From positions 3,224,001 through 3,288,000 of the forward strand of contig NZ_CP117782.1 in the NCBI RefSeq assembly GCF_028657905.1: a DNA stretch of 64,000 nucleotides, in the 5' to 3' direction. The first letter of the stretch is position 1. Every line of letters begins with the position of its first letter. Below are positions 17,316 through 26,021 of this stretch, piece after piece. The stretch comes from Burkholderia sp. FERM BP-3421 (GTDB lineage Bacteria > Pseudomonadota > Gammaproteobacteria > Burkholderiales > Burkholderiaceae). The notes under the pieces were generated by a model. It was not told the origin of the DNA and did not search any database. It saw only the letters and a list, made by a program, of their open reading frames with translations. The translations under genes and the position numbers were made by a program.

Positions 17316-17549
17316 GGCGGGCTGAATTGAGATTTTCTGTCAAGCCTTTGCCGCTCGCGGCATGTCTGCTGGCAGTCAAACGCGGCGCCTGGTGTGGGTT
17401 GCCAAGCGTGTCGCGGTGCATTCCGCCTCTCATTTCCGGCCTCCGAGGCCGTTAGCCGCTCGTTTCGCCTGTTGTGGGAACGCCCGGAAGGCCGGTGCGT
17501 GGCGCTTGGCCGCTACGTTTTTGACCGTATCAAGCAATTTAGGAACGAC

Positions 17550-17762
17550 ATGACGACGATTCTTCTGAAGGAAAACGAGCCGTTCGAAGTGGCGATTCGC
17601 CGCTTTCGCCGTGCTATCGAAAAAAATGGCCTGATCGCTGAACTGCGTGAACGCCAGTCGTACGAAAAGCCGACGGCTGTGCGCAAGCGCAAGAAGGCCG
17701 CTGCGGTGAAGCGCCTGCACAAGCGCCTGCGCAGCCAGATGCTGCCGAAGAAGCTCCACTAA
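17550..17762 (+). CDS. rpsU: 30S ribosomal protein S21
   Basis: The 70-residue basic protein is S21: it starts MTTILLKENEPFEVAIRRFRR and ends in a Lys/Arg-rich tail (KRLHKRLRSQMLPKKLH). S21 helps 30S subunits initiate on mRNA. The ATG at 17550 is fixed by the conserved N-terminus; a longer upstream frame has no family match. It stands alone here, without the gatB-like yqeY, dnaG and rpoD genes that often follow. Two terminators follow it. Confidence 0.97.
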   Translation: MTTILLKENEPFEVAIRRFRRAIEKNGLIAELRERQSYEKPTAVRKRKKAAAVKRLHKRLRSQMLPKKLH

Positions 17763-17789
17763 AAGCTTCTTTCCGGTTCGTCCGCGAGC

Positions 17790-17827
17790 GGCGATGCGAG
17801 TCTCGAAAGAGGCTGCATCGCCGTTTT
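17790..17827 (+). terminator. First terminator after rpsU
   Basis: GGCGATGC (17790-17797) pairs with GCATCGCC (17815-17822) and is followed by GTTTT. Confidence 0.7.
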
Positions 17828-17861
17828 GCTTGGAGCATCCGGCGTGACGTACGATGAAAGA

Positions 17862-17894
17862 CCCCGCCCGGCGCTAGTCGGGCGGGGTTTTTTG
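17862..17894 (+). terminator. Second, strong Rho-independent terminator after rpsU
   Basis: CCCCGCCCG and CGGGCGGGG form a GC-rich stem around a short loop, followed directly by a run of six T. Confidence 0.85.
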
Positions 17895-18249
17895 TTACCG
17901 GGCGCCGGGACGTCGGCGCAAACGGCAACCGGCGATGCGGATCGCCACTGCGATTCCGGACGGCGCCGGCGCATGCGGCGCGAACGGCATCCGGGCCGCA
18001 ATCGCGAAATGCCGGACCGAGCACGCTCATGGGTCCGGCCGTATCGTCGCGCGATCGACCTTCAGGCGGACCGGACCGGCTCTTTGAACGCGACCCGGCG
18101 GCGATGCCAGCGGAGAAGCCGGTCACTGCACGGCGTTCACCCTTGCGCCAGACTTGCGCAGGAGCCGTCCGCCAGCGCGCTCGCCTCCCGAACGGTTCCC
18201 TCGGTATACTTTGCGGCAGCTAACCAAGATGTCGGGTCCGACGGCAAGT

Positions 18250-19089
18250 ATGAGAATTCACCCATGCATGATCTGCAGCCGCGAAACGGCGTACTTTTTC
18301 TCGAAAGACTACCCGACCTATCCGGGCAGCCCGTTTCCCGAGACGCTGACAGTTGATTTCTGGAAATGCGGAAACTGCGGTTTCACCGTGTCGAGAACCC
18401 ATCAGGAAATGACCGATGCGCAATGGTCGCAACTGAATTCGAGTTGGCATCACACGTTTGAAAACGATCTTGCATCGAGAACCACCAACCAGCCGCCATA
18501 CATCGATCAGGCGCTCGCCCTGACGCTGTTGGCGAAGAACGGCGTCGTCGAGCTTGACGATGCGATTGACTATGCGGCCGGCTACGGTACGTTCTCCCGT
18601 TGCATGAAGAAGTACTTCGATATCGGCATTCCCATCTTCGATCGCTACGTGCGCAATCAGGACAATCGCGTCAGCTATGTGGCCGAGCAGGATCTGTCCC
18701 GCTACACGCTGGTGATCAACAGCGCGATGTTCGAGCATGTGCTGGACCGAGATGCGCTTGATGAGGTCAATCGACTCGTGCGTGACGATGGCGTACTGAT
18801 GCTGCATACCGTGATCGCCGAGCGGGTGCCGAAGGATCCGGACTGGTTCTACATCGACACCATGGTCCACACGGCCTTCCATACCAACAAGAGCATGTCC
18901 TTGCTGATGGACCAGTGGGGATACGCCGCGTCGGTCTATTCGCCGCAGGCCAAAAGCTGGTATCTGTTCAAACGCGGCTGCCCGGGGCTGGCCGAGCTTG
19001 AGGCGCGCATCATCGGGATCAACCGCGAATTGCAGACCCCCTATTTTCATTACAAGCAGGGATTCGTGGATTACTGGAAAGGATTTTGA
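18250..19089 (+). CDS. Zinc-ribbon class I SAM-dependent methyltransferase
   Basis: The 279-residue protein has two CxxC pairs (Cys6/Cys9 and Cys40/Cys43), a putative zinc-binding N-terminal domain as in sugar C-methyltransferases. A Rossmann-type SAM-binding core follows: AIDYAAGYGTFSRCMKKYF, then LVINSAMFEHVLDRDALDEVNRLVRDDGVLMLHT. It is shorter than the roughly 400-residue sugar C-methyltransferases and lacks their C-terminal domain. Its GC content is visibly lower than that of its neighbours, suggesting transfer. ATG codons at 18229 and 18250 are both possible; neither has a strong ribosome site. Its place beside the flagellin genes suggests methylation of the flagellin glycan (inference). 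Confidence 0.75.
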   Translation: MRIHPCMICSRETAYFFSKDYPTYPGSPFPETLTVDFWKCGNCGFTVSRTHQEMTDAQWSQLNSSWHHTFENDLASRTTNQPPYIDQALALTLLAKNGVVELDDAIDYAAGYGTFSRCMKKYFDIGIPIFDRYVRNQDNRVSYVAEQDLSRYTLVINSAMFEHVLDRDALDEVNRLVRDDGVLMLHTVIAERVPKDPDWFYIDTMVHTAFHTNKSMSLLMDQWGYAASVYSPQAKSWYLFKRGCPGLAELEARIIGINRELQTPYFHYKQGFVDYWKGF

Positions 19090-19362
19090 TCGACCGCTTG
19101 CCCGGGGATATCAATGCCGGCTCGATCCGCCGCGGTCGGGACTGACGCTCGGATGAGCACGGCAGACGAGACCGGGCGCGCTTCGACAATGCCGGCATGG
19201 TCAGCATGACCATCGAGAGATGGGCCTATTGACGGCACAGGCGAGATATTGCCGCAACGCTTTCGGTATGCGCCGACCCCGGAAGGTGGCAGCTGATTCT
19301 CGTGCGATACCGCACGCCCGCCGGAGCAGCGTCAGGCGAGCGGATCGCTTTGATCCCGCCGC
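19090..19362. other. Gap with a 7-3-7 inverted repeat
   Basis: No gene was seen between the convergent methyltransferase and receptor genes. ATGGTCA, three bases, TGACCAT at 19197-19213 is a perfect inverted repeat. It could be an operator or a weak hairpin. Confidence 0.4.
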
Positions 19363-21486
19363 TCAGAAATCGAACTTCGCGTTGACGCTGACGGTGCGCG
19401 GATCCCCCGGCATCACGTAGTTCTCGTACTGATACTGCCAGTAGCGGCGATTGGCGAGGTTGTGGAGCGAGGCGCGCAGCGTGACGCCGTGACCGCCGAC
19501 TCGCGTGGTGTAGGTCGCGCCGAGGCCGAGCAGCAGATAGCCGGGCGCGTTCAGGCCGCCCGCCGCGCGCAGCGGCGTATTGCCGGTGAACTTCGCCTGC
19601 GCGCCGAGCGTCAGGCCCGGCAGCGTCGGCACCGCATACGCGAGCTTGCCCGCCGCGACGAAGGTCGGCGCGCCGGCCACCCGGTTGCCGTTGTTGGCCG
19701 CGCCCTTCGCATACCAGCTGTCGAGCGCCATCAGGCTGCCAGCCACTTCCCACTGCGAGCCGAGCTTCGCGCTCGCGGCCAGTTCCACGCCCTGATAGAT
19801 CGACTGGCCGTCCTGCACGTAGACGTTCGCGCTGTTCGCATACGCCGCGCCGCGCTCGATCCGGAACAGCGCGGCCGTGGCGCTCCAGCGCGCGTGCTCG
19901 CTCTTCACGCCGACCTCGTATTGCTTGCTGCGCAGCGCCTTGAGCAGTTCGCCGTGGTTCGCATAGGTGTCGCCGACGCGCTGGCCGGGTTCGAGCGATT
20001 CGACGTAGCTCGCGTACAGCGTCGTCGACGGCGCGAGCTTGTACAGCAGCGCGAAGGTCGGCGTGATCACGCCGTTGTCGGCATAGGTGGACAGCGTCGC
20101 GCCGGCGGGACTGTACGAATTCTGTTCGTAGCTGATGTAGCGCAGGCCGGCGATCACCGACCAGCGCTCGGTCAGCTTCACGGTATCGCTCGCGAACAGC
20201 GATTTCTGCGTGATGTCGTTGTCGCGGTACTGCGTGAAGCCGCCCGGGTTGTACAGCGTATTCGGATTGGGCGCGTACAGGTTGCCCGTGCCGATGCTGT
20301 GGTACAGGTCGTTGCTCGAATAGTCGCTGGTCTCCTTCTGCCACGCCGCGCCGAACACCAGCTGGTGGCTGAACGGGCCGGTGCGCACCTTGCCTTCGAG
20401 CATCGCCTGCCACAGGCTGAAGCGATGCCCCTGGTTGCCGGCGTAGCGCGTGTCGTTGTAGTTGCCGGCGCCGTCGAGCAGGTTCAGCGTGCTTTCGTTG
20501 CGCTGGCGCGTCACCTTGCTGTAGCTGTAGGTCGCGCTCGCGACCCAGTCCGGCGTGAGCTGGTACTGCACGCCGAACGTGTACTGCTGCAGGTTGGTGG
20601 CGAGATACTGGTCCGCGCCGGCGAGGTTCGAGGTGCCGCCGCTGATCGCGCTCGGCAGGCTCGCGCCGGTGTAGCTGCTGGTATAGATCGACGGCGTCTG
20701 GCCCGAGGTGCGCCGGTTCTGGTACAGCGCGCCGAAATTGACGGACAGGTCGCGCGTCAGGTTCGCGTCGAGCGCGAGCGAGGCGGTGTCGCGCCGGACG
20801 TTGCCGCCGTTGTAGATCTTGCCTTCCTCGTGGGTCGCGTTCAGGCGCGCGCCGAACATCTGGTCCGGCCCGAAGCGGCGGCCGAGATCGACGTGCTCGC
20901 TCCACACCCCGGTGCTCCGGTAGCCGACGTCGACGCTCGCCACCGGCTGCGCGGTGGGCTTCTTCGTCACGTAGTTGATCACGCCGCCCGGTGACGCGAA
21001 GCCGTACATGAAGCCGCCCAGGCCCTTGAGCAGCTCGACGCGCTCGAGCTGCTCGTAGGGCATGGTGATTCCGTACGAGACGAACGGCAGCCCGTCGATC
21101 TTGTAGCCGTTCTGCCAGTCGAGCTGCAGGCCGCGCACCGACAGGTAGCTGGCCCAGACGCTGTAGCCGTTGCCGTTGTCGGTCACCGACGCGTCGCCCC
21201 CGAACACCTCGGCGAGCTTGAATGGCTGGCGCTCCGCCAATTCCTTCGCATCGACGATCGTGGTCGAGAACGGCGTATCCAGTTGCGAGCGGGTGCCGAG
21301 CGCCCCGCCGCTCACGTCCTCGCGCAGATGCTGCGGGGCGTCGGGCGCGGCCGTGACGCGCACGGCGGGCAGCGTGTTTTCCTGCGGCGGCGTGCTGTCC
21401 GGCGACGGGGCCGCGTGAGCGAGGGCGCTGCTGCAGAAGGCGAGCCACGCGGCAAGGCGCAGCGGTCGAAGGGCGGGATGGGTCAT
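19363..21486 (-). CDS. TonB-dependent siderophore receptor
   Basis: The 707-residue precursor starts with a signal peptide (MTHPALRPLRLAAWLAFCSSALAHA). An N-terminal plug follows (LPAVRVTAAPDAP; PYEQLERVELLKGLGGFMYG; SPGGVINYVTKKPT). A long beta-barrel ends in NAKFDF, the terminal Phe typical of outer-membrane proteins. It would import a ferric siderophore with TonB energy; the ligand cannot be told. The start at 21486 is chosen for the signal peptide; the frame opens further upstream but the extra residues make no sense. A Fur-like inverted repeat lies 17 bases upstream, and a divergent PepSY gene follows. Confidence 0.92.
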   Translation of the reverse strand: MTHPALRPLRLAAWLAFCSSALAHAAPSPDSTPPQENTLPAVRVTAAPDAPQHLREDVSGGALGTRSQLDTPFSTTIVDAKELAERQPFKLAEVFGGDASVTDNGNGYSVWASYLSVRGLQLDWQNGYKIDGLPFVSYGITMPYEQLERVELLKGLGGFMYGFASPGGVINYVTKKPTAQPVASVDVGYRSTGVWSEHVDLGRRFGPDQMFGARLNATHEEGKIYNGGNVRRDTASLALDANLTRDLSVNFGALYQNRRTSGQTPSIYTSSYTGASLPSAISGGTSNLAGADQYLATNLQQYTFGVQYQLTPDWVASATYSYSKVTRQRNESTLNLLDGAGNYNDTRYAGNQGHRFSLWQAMLEGKVRTGPFSHQLVFGAAWQKETSDYSSNDLYHSIGTGNLYAPNPNTLYNPGGFTQYRDNDITQKSLFASDTVKLTERWSVIAGLRYISYEQNSYSPAGATLSTYADNGVITPTFALLYKLAPSTTLYASYVESLEPGQRVGDTYANHGELLKALRSKQYEVGVKSEHARWSATAALFRIERGAAYANSANVYVQDGQSIYQGVELAASAKLGSQWEVAGSLMALDSWYAKGAANNGNRVAGAPTFVAAGKLAYAVPTLPGLTLGAQAKFTGNTPLRAAGGLNAPGYLLLGLGATYTTRVGGHGVTLRASLHNLANRRYWQYQYENYVMPGDPRTVSVNAKFDF

Positions 21487-21502
21487 GAAGATGGAATAGT
21501 GT

Positions 21503-21517
21503 TGCGAATCATTCGCA
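21503..21517 (-). promoter_or_regulatory. Fur-like box upstream of the receptor gene
   Basis: TGCGAAT, C, ATTCGCA is a perfect 7-1-7 inverted repeat, the geometry of Fur sites, just before the receptor start codon. Confidence 0.6.
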
Positions 21518-21652
21518 TTTATATGAATGAATGGCGCGCATGCTATCAAAGATCGGCCGGAGTCCGAAATCATTTGGCTGCAAACTCAGATGTGTCTGGA
21601 ACGCGCAACCGGCGGTGAGCCGGCGACTTGTCGCCCAGGCAAGAGATTTGAT

Positions 21653-21675
21653 AGAATGAGAACGATTCTTATTCT
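21653..21675 (+). promoter_or_regulatory. Fur-like box upstream of the PepSY gene
   Basis: AGAATGAGAACGATTCTTAT and the following bases form an imperfect palindrome. TGAGAAC-G-ATTCTTA fits the 7-1-7 Fur pattern with the usual AT-rich bias. Confidence 0.6.
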
Positions 21676-21754
21676 ATTTTCGTGCAGTGAGTCCCGCAGC
21701 CCACTTCTTCGGCGTCCGCCCGGCCGCTTCCGTCCCGTTTCGTCTGTCGCGCGC

Positions 21755-22972
21755 ATGAGGCCGCTGTTCGTCCTCCTGCACCGCTGGCTCGGTGTCGGGG
21801 TCGCGCTGTTCCTGTTCCTGGCCGGCTTGACGGGCGCGATCATCGCCTGGGACCACGAGCTCGATGCGCTGATCAATCCCGAGTATTTCCACGCGCACAG
21901 CGGCCAGCCGCCGTTGTCGGCGCTCGAGCTGGCCAACCGGATCGAGCGCGCCGATCCGCGCATCCAGGTGACCTACCTGCCGCTTGCGATCGAGCCCGGC
22001 CATACCTTGCAGGTGGGATTGATGCCGCGCACGGATCCCGCGACCGGCGCGCCCTACGTACTCGACTTCAACCAGCTGGCCGTCGACCCGGGGACGGGCG
22101 CGGTGCAGGCGCGCCGCGAATGGGGGGCGATCTCGCTCGCGCCGCTCGAACTGATCCCGTTCATCTACCGCCTGCACTACGCGCTGCACCTGCCCGCCGT
22201 GGGCGGCATCGATCTGGGGATGTGGGTGATGGGCGTCGTCAGCGTGGTCTGGCTCGCCGACAGCGTGATCGCGCTGGTGCTCGCGTTCCCGAGCCGGAAG
22301 CAGTGGCGCAAGTCGTTCGCGTTCCGCTTCGCGCGCGGCGGCTACCCGGTGGTGTTCGACCTGCACCGCTCGGGCGGCGTGTGGGTGTGGGCGCTGCTGA
22401 TCGTGGTCGCGTTCACCTCGGTGTCGATGAATCTCGGCAACCAGGTCGTGCGCCCGCTCGTCGAGCGGCTGTCGCCGCTCACGGCCACGCCGTTCACCGA
22501 TCCGCAGCGCTTCGCGCCCGCGCAGCCCGCGCCCGCGCCGATCAGCCGCGAGCGGATGGCGGCGATCGCCGCCGACGCGGCGCGCGCGGAGGGCATCGAG
22601 GCGCCGCCGGGCGGCATGTTCTATTCCACCGCGCTCAATGTTTACGCGGTCGGCTTCTTCCGGCCGGGCAATGACCACGGCGATGTCGGCCTGGGTAATC
22701 CGTGGCTGTTCTGGGACGCCTCGACGGGCAAGCGCGTGGCGGGGCTCGTGCCCGGCCGCGGGTCGGCGGGCGACGTGTTCATGCAGGCGCAGTTCCCGCT
22801 GCATTCCGGCCGGATCGCCGGCCTGCCGGGCCGCGTGCTCGTCAGCGCGCTCGGCGTCGTGATCGCGATGCTCAGCGTGACGGGCCTGTGGATCTGGCTG
22901 AAGAAGCTCCGCGCCCGGCGCCGTCCGGCCGCCGCGTCGAATCCGGCCAAGGCCGCGCGCGCCGCGTCCTGA
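21755..22972 (+). CDS. PepSY-associated membrane protein (PiuB/FoxB-like), probable siderophore-iron release
   Basis: The 405-residue inner-membrane protein starts with a transmembrane helix (LLHRWLGVGVALFLFLAGLTGAIIAWDHELD), the hallmark of the PepSY_TM family. Further helices are around WVMGVVSVVWLADSVIALVLAF, WVWALLIVVAFTSVSM and VLVSALGVVIAMLSVTGLWIWLKKL. Relatives act in ferric-siderophore use, probably by periplasmic iron reduction. Divergent pairing with a TonB receptor and a Fur-like box supports that. The ATG at 21755 is placed at the conserved HRWLGV helix; the frame is open upstream. Confidence 0.8.
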   Translation: MRPLFVLLHRWLGVGVALFLFLAGLTGAIIAWDHELDALINPEYFHAHSGQPPLSALELANRIERADPRIQVTYLPLAIEPGHTLQVGLMPRTDPATGAPYVLDFNQLAVDPGTGAVQARREWGAISLAPLELIPFIYRLHYALHLPAVGGIDLGMWVMGVVSVVWLADSVIALVLAFPSRKQWRKSFAFRFARGGYPVVFDLHRSGGVWVWALLIVVAFTSVSMNLGNQVVRPLVERLSPLTATPFTDPQRFAPAQPAPAPISRERMAAIAADAARAEGIEAPPGGMFYSTALNVYAVGFFRPGNDHGDVGLGNPWLFWDASTGKRVAGLVPGRGSAGDVFMQAQFPLHSGRIAGLPGRVLVSALGVVIAMLSVTGLWIWLKKLRARRRPAAASNPAKAARAAS

Positions 22973-22979
22973 GCCGGCT

Positions 22980-23050
22980 GGCCAGGCGCGGTCGGCTAAG
23001 GCGCGGTTGGCCAGGTGCGGCCGGCTAGGTGCGGCCAGCTAGGCGCGCGC
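22980..23050. repeat. Imperfect 14-15 bp tandem repeat, five units, after the PepSY gene
   Basis: Units such as GGCCAGGTGCGGCC and GGCTAGGTGCGGCC follow each other from 22980. They overlap the last codons of the convergent tag gene. It resembles arrays at other gene ends in this window. Confidence 0.6.
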
Positions 23051-23638
23051 GCCGCGCTTGGCGGACGCCTTGCCGAGCGCCGCACAGCGCGCGTGGCACG
23101 GGCAGGTTCGCTCGTGATCGTTGACGAGGCCGGTGGCCTGCATCAGCGCATAGCAGATGGTCGAGCCGACGAACTTGCAGCCGTAGCGCTTGAGCGCCTT
23201 GCTGAGCGCGTCGGAGGCGTCGGTCGAGGCCGGCGCGTCGCGATAGGAATCCCAGCTGTTCTGGCGCGGCGCGCCGTCGACGAAGGACCACAGGAAGGCC
23301 GCGAACGAACCGTGCTCGGCCTGGATCTGCTGGACCGCCCGCGCGTTGACGATCGCCGATTCGATCTTCGCGCGGTTGCGCACGATGCCGGCGTCGAGCA
23401 TCAGCTTGTCGACGCGCGCCGGCGTGAAGCGCGCCACCTTGTCGACCTCGAAATTGGCGAAGGCCGCGCGGTAGCCTTCCCGCTTGTTGAGGATGGTCGA
23501 CCACGACAGGCCTGCCTGCGCGCCTTCCAGGATCAGCATCTCGAACAGGTGGCGGTCGTCGCGCGACGGCACGCCCCACTCGGTGTCGTGATAGTGGGCG
23601 TCGGCGTCCGTGCGGACCCAGTTGCAACGTTCTCCCAT
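23039..23638 (-). CDS. tag: DNA-3-methyladenine glycosylase I
   Basis: The 199-residue protein is Tag. It starts MGERCNWVRTDADAHYHDTEWGVP, with the zinc Cys and His of the family, and continues EMLILEGAQAGLSW and NKREGYRAAFANF. The C-terminal CPCHARC cluster completes the zinc site. It removes 3-methyladenine from alkylated DNA in base-excision repair. The length matches the E. coli enzyme (187 residues) plus a short tail. Confidence 0.95.
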   Translation of the reverse strand: MGERCNWVRTDADAHYHDTEWGVPSRDDRHLFEMLILEGAQAGLSWSTILNKREGYRAAFANFEVDKVARFTPARVDKLMLDAGIVRNRAKIESAIVNARAVQQIQAEHGSFAAFLWSFVDGAPRQNSWDSYRDAPASTDASDALSKALKRYGCKFVGSTICYALMQATGLVNDHERTCPCHARCAALGKASAKRGARA

Positions 23639-23780
23639 CGCATCCTCTCGTGTCGTTCCGGCTTGAGCTGCGTCAGGATAGCGGAATGCCGCGCACGTGC
23701 AAGCCCGGCCATTCGGCCGATGCGCGGCGGCCGCGGTTGCGGTTAAGCTTGCGCGTCGATGAACAGGCGGAACCCAAGCA

Positions 23781-24665
23781 ATGAGCCATGACCTTTATCT
23801 GATCGGCATCGACGGCGGCGGCACCGGCACCCGCGCGGTGCTGGCCGACGCCGCCGGGCGCGAGCTGGGCCGGGGCGCGGGCGGGCCGTCGGGGCTCGCG
23901 CTCGGCGTCGAGAACGCGTGGCGTTCGATCGAGGCCGCATGCCGCGCGGCGGCCGCGCAGGCCGGCGTCGGCTTCGACTGGCACGCCTGCGTGCTCGGCT
24001 GCGGGCTCGCGGGCGTGAACAATCCCGCGTGGCTGGCCGCGTTCCGCGCGCGCGCGCCGCTTGCTGCGCTGGCGGTGGAGAGCGACGCCTACACGACCGT
24101 GCTGGGCGCGCACGGCGGCGGCCCGGGCGTGATCGTCGCGCTGGGCACGGGCAGCATCGCGGCCGCGCTCGACGCGGCCGGCGCCTGCCGCCTCGCGGGC
24201 GGCTACGGCTTCCCATCGGGCGACGAGGCGAGCGGCGCGTGGCTCGGGCTGCGCGCGCTCGCCTACGCGCAGCAGGCGCTAGACGGCCGGGCGCCGCTCG
24301 ATGCGTTCGCGCGTGCGCTGCTCGACGAAACCGGCGCGGCCGAGCGCGACAGTCTCGTGGTCTGGTCGTGCGACGCGAACCAGACCGCCTACGCGCGGCT
24401 CGCGCCGATCGTGCTCGCGCATCGCGCGCACCCGTATGCGGCCATGCTCGTCGCGCAGGCGGGCGACGAGATCGGCAAGCTGATCGACGCCCTCGATCCG
24501 GCCGCCGCGTGGCCCGTCGCGCTCTGCGGCGGGCTCGCGGCGCCGCTCGCCGACGCCGTGCCCGAACGCCACCGGCCCCGCTTGCGCGCGCCGCTCGCCG
24601 ACTCCGCGCAGGGTGCGCTGCAGCTCGCGCGCCGCGAGGCGGCGGGCCGCGCGGCGGCGCCCTGA
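23781..24665 (+). CDS. BadF/BadG/BcrA/BcrD-type ATPase, probable glucosamine / N-acetylglucosamine kinase
   Basis: The 294-residue protein has the ASKHA-fold phosphate loop GIDGGGTGTRAVLAD (residues 9-23) and GVIVALGTGSIAAAL, with GGYGFPSGDEASGAWLG as in GspK-type kinases. It probably phosphorylates glucosamine or N-acetylglucosamine scavenged from cell wall or chitin. The C-terminal adenosine motif is CGGLAAPLAD. It starts at 23781, and the HAD phosphatase gene follows on the same strand about 100 bases later. Confidence 0.8.
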   Translation: MSHDLYLIGIDGGGTGTRAVLADAAGRELGRGAGGPSGLALGVENAWRSIEAACRAAAAQAGVGFDWHACVLGCGLAGVNNPAWLAAFRARAPLAALAVESDAYTTVLGAHGGGPGVIVALGTGSIAAALDAAGACRLAGGYGFPSGDEASGAWLGLRALAYAQQALDGRAPLDAFARALLDETGAAERDSLVVWSCDANQTAYARLAPIVLAHRAHPYAAMLVAQAGDEIGKLIDALDPAAAWPVALCGGLAAPLADAVPERHRPRLRAPLADSAQGALQLARREAAGRAAAP

Positions 24666-24763
24666 GCCGCGCCCGCCGCGACAAACGGCGGCAGGGCGCG
24701 CGCCGCGGCGCTAGAATGGCCGTTTGCGCTTCCGCCTCCCCCGCTCAATTCCGACCTGCCGCC

Positions 24764-25585
24764 ATGTATAAAGTCATCGCCACCGATCTCGACGGAACCC
24801 TGCTGAACAGCGACCACCAGCTCGATCCCTATACGATCGAGACGGTGCGGCGGCTGGCCGACGACGGCGTGGACTTCGTGATCGCGACCGGGCGCCATCA
24901 TGCGGACGTGAACGGCATTCGCGACGTGCTCGGGATCCGGCCGTACCTGATCACGTCGAACGGCGCGCGGGTGCATGCGCCCGACGGCAGCCTGATTTAC
25001 GCACAGGACCTCCCCGCGCCGACCGTGCGGCAGCTGGTTCGGCCCGAGTCGGCGGGCGCCCACGGCCGGGTGATCGTCAACCTGTTCACGAACGACGCCT
25101 GGCTGATCGACCGCGACGCGCCGCATCTGCTCGACTTCCACCAGGACTCCGGTTTCAACTACAGCGTTGTCGACCTGCTGGCCCATGATGGCGCCGATGT
25201 CGCGAAGGTGCTGTATATCGGCGAGCCCGAGGATCTGGCCGAGGTGTCCGACAACCTCGCCGCGAATTTCGGCGATGCGCTGTACGTTACCTATTCGCTG
25301 CCCGATTGCCTCGAAGTCATGACGGCGAATGTGTCGAAAGGGCGCGCGCTGCGCGTCGTGCTGGGCCGGCTGGGCGTCGATCCCGCGCACTGCGTGGCGT
25401 TCGGCGACAACATGAACGATATCGACCTGCTGGAAACCGCCGGTCATCCGTTCATGATGAACAATGCGAATCCGGATCTCGTCTCGCGCCTGCCGCGCGT
25501 GCCGCGGATCGGCAACAACTCCGACGCGGGCGTCGCCCGCCAGCTGCGCGCGCTGTTCGCGCTCGAGGACGGCGTGGCGGGCTAG
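24764..25585 (+). CDS. Cof-type HAD-IIB family phosphatase
   Basis: The 273-residue protein has all HAD motifs: DLDGTLLNSD (motif I, residues 8-17), ATGRHHADV (motif II), a Lys in SKGRAL (motif III) and GDNMNDIDLLETAG (motif IV). A C2-type cap lies between. Such enzymes dephosphorylate sugar phosphates, flavin or pyridoxal phosphates in the cytoplasm; the substrate here is unknown. The ATG at 24764 is right before the conserved MYKVIATDLDGTL. A much longer open frame upstream is an artefact of high GC. Confidence 0.88.
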   Translation: MYKVIATDLDGTLLNSDHQLDPYTIETVRRLADDGVDFVIATGRHHADVNGIRDVLGIRPYLITSNGARVHAPDGSLIYAQDLPAPTVRQLVRPESAGAHGRVIVNLFTNDAWLIDRDAPHLLDFHQDSGFNYSVVDLLAHDGADVAKVLYIGEPEDLAEVSDNLAANFGDALYVTYSLPDCLEVMTANVSKGRALRVVLGRLGVDPAHCVAFGDNMNDIDLLETAGHPFMMNNANPDLVSRLPRVPRIGNNSDAGVARQLRALFALEDGVAG

Positions 25586-25624
25586 GTTGCCGCGACCGAT
25601 CGGGCGTGCCGCGACGCGGCATCG

Positions 25625-25764
25625 CCCGAGCACGCTGCACCCGAGCACGCTGCACCCGAGCACGCTGCACCCGAGCACGCTGCACCCGAGCACGCTGCAC
25701 CCGAGCACGCTGCACCCGAGCACGCTGCACCCGAGCACGCTGCACCCGAGCACGCTGCACCCGA
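25625..25764. repeat. Perfect 15-bp tandem repeat, nine copies (VNTR)
   Basis: CCCGAGCACGCTGCA is repeated nine times without a mismatch (25625-25759), then a five-base partial copy. It begins 40 bases after the HAD phosphatase stop. Perfect copies imply recent expansion, so copy number probably varies between strains. Confidence 0.97.
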
Positions 25765-25913
25765 CGCGACGCCAGGGTTGCAGCCAGTACGTCCGCTGCG
25801 CGGCATGGGGTTGCTCGCCCCGGCTTCGCCGCCTGCCCGCTTCCCTTCGCGGCCCTCGCGCCGGCCGGTCGACGTCCCGGCCGCCCCGCTCCTTCATACT
25901 GCGCGGCACCATG

Positions 25914-25937
25914 AAAAACGGGCGCCGTCGCGCCCGT
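25914..25937 (-). terminator. Rho-independent terminator of aqpZ
   Basis: On the minus strand CGGGCG and CGCCCG form a tight stem followed by TTTTT, about 85 bases after the aqpZ stop. Confidence 0.7.
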
Positions 25938-26021
25938 TGAAACCTGCCTGCCTCCTGGATTTTCACCCGGCGGGAGGCTCGCCGTTTCCTCGCCGCGCCG
26001 TCGCGCGGCGCGCCGCATGCG

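Larger units (their letters stand above)
17003..17549. other. Divergent region between flagellin copy 2 and rpsU
   Basis: The 547 bases contain the flagellin promoter at 17046-17071, an AT-rich stretch at about 17100-17230, and an extended -10 element for rpsU at 17307-17315. No convincing protein-coding frame was seen. Confidence 0.55.
17763..18249. other. Gap between rpsU and the methyltransferase gene
   Basis: The two rpsU terminators occupy the first 130 bases. The rest is GC-rich with no frame I recognise. A TATACT hexamer at 18204-18209 could be the -10 of the methyltransferase gene, but no -35 is evident. Confidence 0.4.
25586..26021. other. Gap between the HAD phosphatase and aqpZ genes
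   Basis: This 436-base region between convergent genes contains the nine-copy 15-bp array and the aqpZ terminator. The translated repeat frames (STLHP or CSGAA repeats) follow from the 15-bp period and are not taken as genes. Confidence 0.6.

Noticed and set aside
23918..25585. A 555-codon open frame covering the glucosamine kinase and HAD genes
   Set aside because: The first 280 codons are an Arg/Ala-rich shadow of the kinase gene; only the last part, from 24764, is a real protein.
25625..25764. CRISPR array
   Set aside because: Units are directly adjacent 15-mers without spacers, and no cas genes are in the window.
25582..25806. Possible repeat proteins (STLHP or CSGAA repeats) from the 15-bp array
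   Set aside because: The frames exist only because the repeat length is a multiple of three; there is no start signal and no protein outside the array.
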